Shown: positions 46,046-54,020 of the stretch, piece by piece | Numbering within the stretch: position 1 is the first letter of the stretch | How the letters are laid out: the number at the start of each line of letters is the position of its first letter | NCBI GenBank assembly: GCA_021323755.1 | Contig: JAJPKJ010000074.1 | Coordinates: 62,001 to 126,000 of the forward strand | Length of the DNA stretch: 64,000 nt | Direction of reading: 5' to 3' | DNA from: Chitinophagales bacterium | Lineage (GTDB): Bacteria > Bacteroidota > Bacteroidia > Chitinophagales > Chitinophagaceae | Program-made: the position numbers and the translations under genes | Notes under the pieces: model-generated | What the model was told of the DNA's origin: nothing | Database searches by the model: none | The model's input: only the letters and a program-made list of their open reading frames with translations

Positions 46046-46687
46046 ATGAAAAGATTGCTGACCATTTTTCAGTTACTCATTTTTATGTCTGCTTTTTCAC
46101 AACAAAAAGTGGGGGTTTTCACTGGTCATACTGATGTCGGAGATCCAAGAATAAAAGGAAATACCGTTTATGATCCCAAAACAAAAACCTACAATATAGA
46201 GGGTGGCGGCTATAACATTTGGTTTAATCGAGATGAATTTCAGTTTGCCTATAATAAGATGCATGGCGACTTTATATTGACCGCCAATTTTGAGTTCGTC
46301 GGTTCTGCAAAAGAAGGGCATAGAAAAATCGGTTGGATGGTGAGGCAGTCTCTGGCTGATTCCGCTGTGCATGTGAGCGCGGTGGTGCATGGTGATGGAT
46401 TGACTGTATTGCAATGGAGGGTAAAACCCGGTATGAATATGCGCGATCCCGAGGATGAGATCCGCGCGCCGGAAAATAAAAACAAATACAGCATTGTCCA
46501 GTTAGAAAGAAAAGGTAAAAGATTTATTATGCGCGTCGCAGAAAAAGAAGGAATGCCGTTTATTACAGTGGGTGAACATGAAATGGAAAATTTGCTTGGT
46601 GACGTGCTTGTGGGAATTTTTATTTGTTCACACAGTCCTGACCTTTTGGAAAAGGCAAAAATTGGGAATGTAACGATTAAGCATTGA
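46046..46687 (+). CDS. Secreted concanavalin-like beta-sandwich protein
   Basis: A 213-residue protein with a Sec signal (LLTIFQLLIFMSAFSQ). The remainder has the pattern TGHTDVG, YDPKTKTYNIEGGGYNIWF, DFILTANFEFVG, HRKIGWMVRQSL, HGDGLTVLQWR, which is the beta-sandwich module also found joined to TolB-like propellers in Bacteroidota. Here it stands alone. It is probably a carbohydrate-binding or structural periplasmic domain; no active site was recognised. Confidence 0.75.
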   Translation: MKRLLTIFQLLIFMSAFSQQKVGVFTGHTDVGDPRIKGNTVYDPKTKTYNIEGGGYNIWFNRDEFQFAYNKMHGDFILTANFEFVGSAKEGHRKIGWMVRQSLADSAVHVSAVVHGDGLTVLQWRVKPGMNMRDPEDEIRAPENKNKYSIVQLERKGKRFIMRVAEKEGMPFITVGEHEMENLLGDVLVGIFICSHSPDLLEKAKIGNVTIKH

Positions 46688-46692
46688 AATTC

Positions 46693-48753
46693 TTATTTTG
46701 ATTCTTTGATCATGATCAATTTTGGTCTTTCTTCAACACCCATCGTAACTGTGTTCGCTGAAATATTTTTGGTTGTTGCCTTTCCATTATCGGCATCATC
46801 CGCAAAATAAATTTCCTGCGCATTGCCAGTTGCTGTTTTCCCGACATTCAATTTATAGTTATCAACTTTTGTCCCATTGCGGGTCGGGCAATACACAAAA
46901 TAGGCAACCGAGTCAGGCGATGATTGATTGCGATATTTATAAACCCAGACATTCCCGGTTTCATTAATAATTTTGTCGGGAACATATTCAGCCAGACGAT
47001 TTTCAAAAGCGCTGATATAAAACCAGCCCGCATATGGCTTGATGCTTCCATCAGCATTTGCTTTTATCACCCCACTGGTTAAGTAAACATTCGGACTCGT
47101 CTCATCCTCATAATCCTGCAACCAATACAAAATATAGGCATCAAATCCTGAAAATGCCGTAGCGTTAATGGATCTTAAGATGAAAATGCCCTGACTTTGA
47201 TCTGCGGAAAGTCCGGGAATGATCGGCGTCCCCTGTCTTGACTTCTGATTTTTATCGTAACCATTTTCTCCCAATATGCATGGCACGCCTGGTTCTATGC
47301 GATATGTTGCATCGCGAACTTTTGACAAACGCCAACGCAAGGAATCCTCTTCAGGGCTAATGGCATATTGCAAATTTTTTTGAGAGTAATGATGATATTG
47401 GATTCCGCCATCCCATAAGAACGCTTTATCTTTTCTCAATGTGTTGCATAAGAATTTATACACTTTAACATGATTGGTATCTAGTTCAATCAACCCACTC
47501 ATCATTAATTTACTGTTGGTGTCGGCGTTCTTAATTCCGCATTTTTTGCCCAATGCATTTTCATGTCCGTCATAATCAGCACTGCTTTGCGCAAAATATT
47601 CTACCGGGTTACAATATTTATTTCCAACCCAGGTAGCGTCATCTTCATTTCCGTTTTCTAATAAGTGCAAAGAGCCACGACCTGATGAACGAGGGTTGTT
47701 TGAAATCGATAATAAATTGGTGTCGACTTTTGTGCTACCCATAAAAGCAGCGATATTCCAGAATAAATTCGCGTGACGCGCATAACTTAAGGGATCTTCG
47801 GTATCCATTCCCAATTTTGTAACACCACGACCTTTATCCGCATAACCATTTCTCGACATCCATGCGGGTAAGCCTTGCGGCGTGTACCAGGCAACACCAT
47901 TAAGTTCTTTCTTCAATTTCTCCACATAGAGATAATAATCATTTATGGCTCCGTTCCAATACCCAAAATAAACAGCATTGTATTTTGCGTCAGGATATGC
48001 ATGAACCGTGTCATTATCAAAATTGGCAGTGTAACAATAAAGGCGGCTATAATGAAAAGGTCTCACCCATTTCATATCAATTTCATTATAATAATTCGCT
48101 CCTAAAAATTCTTTCATCGGTTTTTTTGATAATAATGGACCGGTATATTTTAGGGATGGCGCAGAGGGGATCCTCCCCTTTGGTTTTCCGTATAAAACCA
48201 TTTCGGTAATGCTGGGTGTTTGTGCGGCAAACTGAATCATCACATACTGCGAATGATCATTCAATGAAAATTTTCTCCAGCCGGCTAAGCCAACAAGTCC
48301 TTTGGTTAAAAAAGCTGATTTCAACTTCCAATGAAGCATATCGCCGGTGTAGATCCAGACGCTATCAGAGGCAAGTGCTTTGTCATAAATATAAACATCT
48401 GACAAATCATAATCAATCTGCAGATCGGCGACGATGCGATTCCCTCTTTTTCCGGCAAAATAAATATCAGCATGGTTATGTGGTTGTGGATCGGTGACCG
48501 GAATATAATTTGATGATCTGCTCTCGTCGGAGCGCGGATCAACAAAAGCGTTTTCATCAAACAGATTAAAGGGATCGCCAGCACCTTCATCTGCATAACC
48601 GCTCAGGTCGTACACATTTTCTTTATAGATCGCGGTAATTTTGGAAAATCCGTCGCTGTATTTTTTTTCGGGCAGCGCAATTTTTTGTCCTGAATTTTTA
48701 CAGGATATCAGCAAGGCGAAGCCGGTAAGGAAATAGGGAATATATTTCAGCAT
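46693..48753 (-). CDS. Putative clan-A-like glycoside hydrolase lipoprotein
   Basis: A 686-residue lipoprotein from ATG 48753 (signal to Cys18, FALLISC). Residues about 45-190 form a discoidin-like beta domain. A TIM-barrel-like part spans about 215-560, with LHLLENGNEDDATW (Asn369-Glu370, the NE acid/base pattern), IQYHHYS (451-457) and CILGENGYD (Glu496, candidate nucleophile). This spacing is that of retaining clan GH-A enzymes. A beta domain ends the protein. No CAZy family could be named by eye. It lies 10 bases after the LTA-synthase-like gene on the same strand. Confidence 0.7.
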   Translation of the reverse strand: MLKYIPYFLTGFALLISCKNSGQKIALPEKKYSDGFSKITAIYKENVYDLSGYADEGAGDPFNLFDENAFVDPRSDESRSSNYIPVTDPQPHNHADIYFAGKRGNRIVADLQIDYDLSDVYIYDKALASDSVWIYTGDMLHWKLKSAFLTKGLVGLAGWRKFSLNDHSQYVMIQFAAQTPSITEMVLYGKPKGRIPSAPSLKYTGPLLSKKPMKEFLGANYYNEIDMKWVRPFHYSRLYCYTANFDNDTVHAYPDAKYNAVYFGYWNGAINDYYLYVEKLKKELNGVAWYTPQGLPAWMSRNGYADKGRGVTKLGMDTEDPLSYARHANLFWNIAAFMGSTKVDTNLLSISNNPRSSGRGSLHLLENGNEDDATWVGNKYCNPVEYFAQSSADYDGHENALGKKCGIKNADTNSKLMMSGLIELDTNHVKVYKFLCNTLRKDKAFLWDGGIQYHHYSQKNLQYAISPEEDSLRWRLSKVRDATYRIEPGVPCILGENGYDKNQKSRQGTPIIPGLSADQSQGIFILRSINATAFSGFDAYILYWLQDYEDETSPNVYLTSGVIKANADGSIKPYAGWFYISAFENRLAEYVPDKIINETGNVWVYKYRNQSSPDSVAYFVYCPTRNGTKVDNYKLNVGKTATGNAQEIYFADDADNGKATTKNISANTVTMGVEERPKLIMIKESK

Positions 48754-48763
48754 TGGTAAGAAA

Positions 48764-50752
48764 TTATTTTTTCTTTTTATTATTGAACACGATAAACCGA
48801 GAAGCTTCATACATTGATTGCGCTAGCAAGCGCATATTATTTTTTATTTCGTCTGTTTTTGCGTTTAGGGTAACGGGATCATTATTGATAACGGAAAGCA
48901 ATTCTTCTTTGCCGGTTTGAAGGTGCCGGCGATAAAAATAATCACCCTGAACCACGCACAAATACTCCCCATAGATAAACGAAAAATGTTTGCCCTTAAT
49001 ATGTGCTGAATCTAAAATATCTCTGCCCAGTGTTGAATTTGTATAACGGATGTTACACAACCCGGCTAGCGTGGGCAATACATCTACCTGGGAACAAAGA
49101 TCGCTGATCCGTTGTGGCGCCAATAATTTTGGAGCATATATCAACAACGGTACATGTTCTGTGGTCAGTTGCTGCTCAGTCCAGGCTTTCGGGAATCTGC
49201 TGCCTGCATCACCGGGAATTCCATGATCACCGACAAAAAGAAAAATGGTGTTATCAAAATATTTTTCTTTGGACGCAGCTTCAATGAATTTTCTATAACA
49301 GAAATCGGTGTAACGAAAGGCATTCATTTCATCATTACTTGTAAAACCGCTCAGGCGAAGGGAATCGTTTGAAACGATCATCCTTTGAAATTCATTTTCA
49401 TCTTCTTTTGGAATAGTATACGGACGATGATTATCTGCTGTTTGAATTACCGCAATAAATGGTTTTGCTTGTTGAGTGAAAACATGATTGGCATTTAGAA
49501 AAAGGTTTTTATCACTCACGCCCCAAACATCAACAGATGCACTGCTGTAATTTTCCTGCTCGTATAAATGCAGGCTGTCAATATTATTCTTAAGTAATCC
49601 GCGAACGTTTGCCCAGCTAGTACTACCTCCAATAAAGTAGAATTTTTCATACCCATTAAAATCATCAATGATCGTGTGCTGATCAACGACTGCTGGGTTT
49701 CTGCTGAATGTAGCTTCCGTGGAAACATCCGGAATACCCGTAATCACTGACCAAACTCCGCGCGCTGTTCCAAATCCGGGGGTAAAACATCTGTCAAAAA
49801 AAATCCCATGTCTGCACATTTCATCAAAAAAAGGCGTTGTGTTTATGGGGTTATCAAATATAGAACTTCTGTAAGCCGCAAAGGATTCACAAATTACCAC
49901 GACAACATTTGGGCTTGTGGTCAGTGTTCCTGCTCGGGGTAAAATATCTCTTTCAAAACTTAAATGCGTGGTATTGTTCGAGTCCAATCCATAATAAGGT
50001 GCAAGAACCTTATAGGCGTCTTTGGCCTTATTGATGTCGTAACTATCGTGGATAAAACTAAGTGTATTAAAAAAAGATTCAAATGGATTCAACGCAAGAC
50101 TTCCTTTGTATTCGCTCCCTGACGCAAAAGCGTCGCTCCATCTTAATGGGTATTGACTCAATCTTCCAAAAATTCCCAAAGCCAGCAATAAAAAGAATGC
50201 AATAAACCATATTATCCTGCTTTTTTTTGTCGAAGATGATTTCGCCGCGCGAATTTTGCGGTAAACTTTTTTGATGAACCAATTGATTACCCAGGTACCG
50301 ACGATCAGCGCGATAATTATTTTAATCACCGGGTAGGTCTGCCAAACCATTTGAGCCGAGATTTTTGCGTCCTGAAAAAAATGGAGCACACTCGCATTAA
50401 GTCTTTGCGACAGGTAACTGTAATGGGCAAGATCAACGATATAAAAAAGTAAAATCACCAAGGCCGTAAAACCAGTTATGATCAAAGCCAATCTTTTCCC
50501 CAATCTGGATTGAAATGGATTGAGCTTCGAAAAACTTCCGATAATGAGCAATACCAATAAAACGAGGCAAACATCGCGCAAATCATATCGAAGCCCCAGA
50601 ACAAAAGCCTGTATTGAGTTTGAGAGATGATTATCCTCTCCCGAAAAAAGAATGAAAAACGCCACACGAAACAGGGTCATACACAACAAAAAAATAATGC
50701 CTGTCCAAAAAATCCATCTGATCAATTTAGGTATCTTTAACGTGGATATCAT
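48764..50752 (-). CDS. LTA synthase-like membrane sulfatase-fold phosphotransferase
   Basis: A 662-residue inner-membrane enzyme: five hydrophobic segments in the first 195 residues, then a periplasmic alkaline-phosphatase/sulfatase-fold domain. VVVVICESFAAYRSS holds Glu289, the catalytic Thr329 is in FGTARGVWSVITGIP, and FVGDHGIPGD gives late metal ligands. Gram-positive relatives polymerise glycerol phosphate; in Gram-negative bacteria this group moves phosphoglycerol or phosphoethanolamine to envelope glycans. Divergent from a PAP2 phosphatase gene and directly followed by the glycosidase lipoprotein. Confidence 0.88.
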   Translation of the reverse strand: MISTLKIPKLIRWIFWTGIIFLLCMTLFRVAFFILFSGEDNHLSNSIQAFVLGLRYDLRDVCLVLLVLLIIGSFSKLNPFQSRLGKRLALIITGFTALVILLFYIVDLAHYSYLSQRLNASVLHFFQDAKISAQMVWQTYPVIKIIIALIVGTWVINWFIKKVYRKIRAAKSSSTKKSRIIWFIAFFLLLALGIFGRLSQYPLRWSDAFASGSEYKGSLALNPFESFFNTLSFIHDSYDINKAKDAYKVLAPYYGLDSNNTTHLSFERDILPRAGTLTTSPNVVVVICESFAAYRSSIFDNPINTTPFFDEMCRHGIFFDRCFTPGFGTARGVWSVITGIPDVSTEATFSRNPAVVDQHTIIDDFNGYEKFYFIGGSTSWANVRGLLKNNIDSLHLYEQENYSSASVDVWGVSDKNLFLNANHVFTQQAKPFIAVIQTADNHRPYTIPKEDENEFQRMIVSNDSLRLSGFTSNDEMNAFRYTDFCYRKFIEAASKEKYFDNTIFLFVGDHGIPGDAGSRFPKAWTEQQLTTEHVPLLIYAPKLLAPQRISDLCSQVDVLPTLAGLCNIRYTNSTLGRDILDSAHIKGKHFSFIYGEYLCVVQGDYFYRRHLQTGKEELLSVINNDPVTLNAKTDEIKNNMRLLAQSMYEASRFIVFNNKKKK

Positions 50753-50926
50753 GTTTTTTTGAATTGGCGCTAAAATTAAAACAATTAAAATTGTTCATGG
50801 CGAATGGTTCCGAGTTCATTGCCGATACAGGGTAGGTAACGGGCAATGGATATGATTAAATTTTCATTATTAGGCTTTAAGATTTGTAAGAACCATCGAC
50901 CATGAACTATCAACCACAATCCAATT
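50753..50926. other. Divergent spacer with short word repeats
   Basis: Contains the words TGGCGAATGGTTCC (50799-50812) and ACCATCGACCATGAACTATCAACC (50892-50915), related to words in other spacers of the window. No exact TAnnTTTG box was found for either gene. Confidence 0.35.
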
Positions 50927-51490
50927 ATGCTGAAATTCGACTACGGGCTTTTTCACAACATCAATCAACAGTGGACAAATCATTTTTTTGATACCATTTT
51001 CCTCATTGGACGCGAATCTGAATTCTGGTATCCGTTTTATTTATTTCTTCTTGTTTTTTCATTACTCAATTTTTCCAAAAAAGGGTTATGGTGGTGCCTG
51101 GGGTTTATATTAACGGTTACATTAAGTGACATCATCAGTAGTCATATTATTAAAGAGGTCATCTTTCGTCCGCGTCCATGTGCCGACCCAAACATTGGGC
51201 CCTATGTAAGATTCATTGCAAAATACTGCCCGGTGAGTTCAAGTTTTACATCATCCCATGCCTGCAATCATTTTGCTATGGCAATGTTTATTTTTTTTAC
51301 ATTTAAACACACAAGCAAATGGTGGCGTTTGGTTTTCTTGTGGGCAGCTTTGATTTCGTACGCACAGGTATATGTCGGCGTTCATTATCCGTCGGATGTT
51401 TTTTGCGGCGCCATCGTCGGATCGCTGATCGGGTATTACATGAGTAAATTTTTTACAAAACAGGTTGGCATATTAAGTGTAGTAAAATAA
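50927..51490 (+). CDS. PAP2 family lipid phosphatase
   Basis: A 187-residue inner-membrane phosphatase with about five membrane segments. Motif 1 KEVIFRPRP, motif 2 SSFTSSHACNHF, and motif 3 SYAQVYVGVHYPSD with the catalytic His and Asp. In motif 3 the usual Arg is Gln (AQVYVGVH instead of ARVYLGVH). Such enzymes dephosphorylate undecaprenyl pyrophosphate, phosphatidic acid or phosphatidylglycerol phosphate. Six bases separate it from the next gene. Confidence 0.88.
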   Translation: MLKFDYGLFHNINQQWTNHFFDTIFLIGRESEFWYPFYLFLLVFSLLNFSKKGLWWCLGFILTVTLSDIISSHIIKEVIFRPRPCADPNIGPYVRFIAKYCPVSSSFTSSHACNHFAMAMFIFFTFKHTSKWWRLVFLWAALISYAQVYVGVHYPSDVFCGAIVGSLIGYYMSKFFTKQVGILSVVK

Positions 51491-51496
51491 ATATTC

Positions 51497-52801
51497 ATGA
51501 TCTCTTTCATTATTTTATTTTTTTTGATCTTTTTGAACGGGCTTTTTGTGATGGCCGAGATCGCACTCGTTTCAGCCAGAAAATCCTGGCTGGAGAATAA
51601 GGCGTCACAAGGCGATGAAAGAGCGAAAGCGGCATTGCATCTTGCAGAAAATCCTGAACTTTTTCTTTCTACGGCCCAGTTGGTAATTACGCTGGTAGCT
51701 ATTCTTACCGGTTTTTATTCAGGGGAAAAATTCAGTCCTTACATCCAGCCCTACATTGAAAAAATAACGATTCTTAAGCCCTATGCCAATAATATTGCAA
51801 CGGTCTTGATCGTAACCGTGGTGACATTTCTGTCAATTATTTTCGGAGAATTATTACCAAAACGAACTGGTTTGTTTCGTGCGGAAATAATTGCACGATT
51901 TGTTGCACGACCCATGAATTTATTATCAACCGTGGCACATCCTATTATCTGGCTGCTCAACACGACCAGCAATTTGTTTTTTAAGCTGGTGAATATAAAA
52001 CCAACAAAAGAAAGCAATGTGACCGAAGAAGAGATCAAAGCCATCATCAATGAAGGAACGGAACAAGGGGCGATTGAAGAGGCGGAGCAGGAGATCATTG
52101 AAAGAGTTTTTCATTTGGGGGATCGCAACATTACTTCATTGATGACCCACCGAAGCGACATTACCTGGTTCGACATCAATGAGAATGAAATCATCATTAA
52201 AGAAAAAATTCTAAAAGAACCGCATTCTTTTTACCCGATTTGTGACGGTGATCTGGATAATATCAAAGGATTTGTTTCCATCAAGGATCTCTATGTTGCC
52301 GATGATAATATTCCGTTCAAAGATTTTGCTACACCGGCGATGTTTGTGCCGGAAAATAACAGCGCATACAAAGTTTTGGAAAAATTCAAGCAGACAAAAA
52401 TTCATTGTTGTTTTATTGTTGATGAATACGGAAGCATGCTTGGCATGATAACGTTAACGGATATCCTGGAAGCGATCATCGGCGATATTCCACAGCCAGA
52501 TGTTTCCGATTATGAAATAAAAAAGCGGGATGATGGCTCTTTTCTAGTTGACGGACAAATTCCTTTTTACGATTTTCTCAGCCATTTTGATAAAGCAGAC
52601 TGGATGAATGAAGGCGAACAGGAATTTGATACATTGGCAGGATTTATTCTGCACCAATTAGAACGCATTCCTGAAACTGGCGAAACTTTGCAATGGAAGG
52701 ATTTTAAGTTTGAGATCATCGATATGGACGCGCAGCGAATCGATAAAGTGTTGGTGACGTTAATAAAACCGGAAGACAAAGATGAAGATGGCGATGCCTG
52801 A
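51497..52801 (+). CDS. CBS-domain membrane protein, HlyC/CorC (CNNM) family
   Basis: A 434-residue protein: DUF21 membrane domain in the first 190 residues (LFLIFLNGLFVMAEIALVSARKS shortened here to its core NGLFVMAEIALVSARKSWL), two CBS domains about 205-330 (MTHRSDITWFDINE, FIVDEYGSMLGMITLTDILEA), and a C-terminal CorC_HlyC domain (RDDGSFLVDGQIPFYDF). Relatives act in magnesium or other divalent-ion efflux rather than true haemolysis. It probably shares a transcript with the PAP2 gene. Confidence 0.9.
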   Translation: MISFIILFFLIFLNGLFVMAEIALVSARKSWLENKASQGDERAKAALHLAENPELFLSTAQLVITLVAILTGFYSGEKFSPYIQPYIEKITILKPYANNIATVLIVTVVTFLSIIFGELLPKRTGLFRAEIIARFVARPMNLLSTVAHPIIWLLNTTSNLFFKLVNIKPTKESNVTEEEIKAIINEGTEQGAIEEAEQEIIERVFHLGDRNITSLMTHRSDITWFDINENEIIIKEKILKEPHSFYPICDGDLDNIKGFVSIKDLYVADDNIPFKDFATPAMFVPENNSAYKVLEKFKQTKIHCCFIVDEYGSMLGMITLTDILEAIIGDIPQPDVSDYEIKKRDDGSFLVDGQIPFYDFLSHFDKADWMNEGEQEFDTLAGFILHQLERIPETGETLQWKDFKFEIIDMDAQRIDKVLVTLIKPEDKDEDGDA

Positions 52802-52836
52802 ATAATTGATGATGGAAGTCACAACCTGCCCGCAAA

Positions 52837-53358
52837 TCACCACTCAAAACTCGCATTGCTGTTCGGATTGGTAACTTCCAGACTCTTTCGGTTACCCATC
52901 ACCGATACATGCATAATATTTATCTCGCTTTCAAAAGTTTCGTATAATATATTATTCATAACGTCAATTCTTTTTACGGCCGGCACATTATTGACCTGAA
53001 AATAGCTCCAGGTTGCTTCCGCCTGGTTTTCGCTTCCGACAAATTGCAGGGGCTGTAATTTACCATCCACTTTGATCTGCAGATGTTTCTGTATATATTC
53101 AAAGATCATTTTATCCGAGGCATTTTTATCTTTGGGTTCAGTCAGATCGGCTTTTGTATGGAAGACCTTTTCCAGTGCTTTTTCAAAATCGTTGGTAAAC
53201 ATCTTGCAACTAATTTCCAGCGTTTTGTCTTTTGCATTGTGATTGATCTCCGTAACACTCACATAAAAAGGATGGTTATTGGATGAATAAACCCCATTAT
53301 TCTGCGCAAAGCTGAATATAAGCGCCGCAATCATCCACTTAACTAATGATGTAGCCAT
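52837..53358 (-). CDS. DUF6702 family secreted protein
   Basis: A 173-residue protein with a Sec signal (WMIAALIFSFAQ). The mature part begins HPFYVSVTEINHNAKDKTLEI, the conserved opening of DUF6702, and has the family pattern LEISCKMFTNDFEKALEK. Function unknown. It lies divergent from the HupE gene; in many Bacteroidota these genes and the M1 peptidase occur together. An exact -7 box (TATATTTG) at 53363-53370 sits only five bases from the ATG, so the message may be nearly leaderless. Confidence 0.8.
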   Translation of the reverse strand: MATSLVKWMIAALIFSFAQNNGVYSSNNHPFYVSVTEINHNAKDKTLEISCKMFTNDFEKALEKVFHTKADLTEPKDKNASDKMIFEYIQKHLQIKVDGKLQPLQFVGSENQAEATWSYFQVNNVPAVKRIDVMNNILYETFESEINIMHVSVMGNRKSLEVTNPNSNASFEW

Positions 53359-53416
53359 TTAACAAATATATTTTTTCAGCACAAAAGTCTGATTTATTTT
53401 GAAACTTCTAATTGCA

Positions 53417-53998
53417 ATGGGAGACTTTAATCTTTATTTCAAACTCGGGACGCAACACATTCTTACATGGGAGGCAATGGATCATATATTATTTGTGTCT
53501 GCATTGTGCCTGCGTTATCTATTAAGCGACTGGAAAAAAGTTGTTGTACTGGTCACTGCATTTACCATCGGGCATTCCGTTACGCTTGCATTAAGTGCGT
53601 TGGAGATTGTTCATTTTCCGGCAAGATGGATCGAGTTTTTTATCCCGCTCACCATTGTAGCAACGGCTATTAATAATTTATTACAAAGAAAAAATCAAAT
53701 AGAACATCCTGCAAAGCTGCCTTTGATCTATTTCTTTGCTTTATTTTTTGGATTGATTCACGGGCTTGCATATGCGAATACTTTTTTAAGTTTGGAAGGT
53801 AAGGAAGGATTGGTGCTGCATTTGTTTGCATTTAATGTTGGTATTGAAGTGGCACAATTATTAGTGGTAGCAATTGTACTTATAATTTCATTTATATTCG
53901 TGCAACTACTAAAACTGCGGAGGCTTTTGTGGATGCGCATTGCGTCGGCAGTCATTCTGATCGCATCAATAAAAATGGCTGTAGAAAGATTTCCATAG
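53417..53998 (+). CDS. HupE/UreJ family membrane protein
   Basis: A 193-residue inner-membrane protein with about six segments. The ATG at 53417 gives MGDFNLYFKLGTQHILTW; an upstream TTG at 53399 is less likely. It has the family metal motifs GTQHILTWEAMDHILFV (spaced histidines and aspartate) and FGLIHGLAYANTF. HupE and UreJ members are linked to nickel or cobalt entry. The M1 peptidase gene starts 22 bases downstream. Confidence 0.85.
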   Translation: MGDFNLYFKLGTQHILTWEAMDHILFVSALCLRYLLSDWKKVVVLVTAFTIGHSVTLALSALEIVHFPARWIEFFIPLTIVATAINNLLQRKNQIEHPAKLPLIYFFALFFGLIHGLAYANTFLSLEGKEGLVLHLFAFNVGIEVAQLLVVAIVLIISFIFVQLLKLRRLLWMRIASAVILIASIKMAVERFP

Positions 53999-54020
53999 TA
54001 TAAAACCAAATAGAATAACA

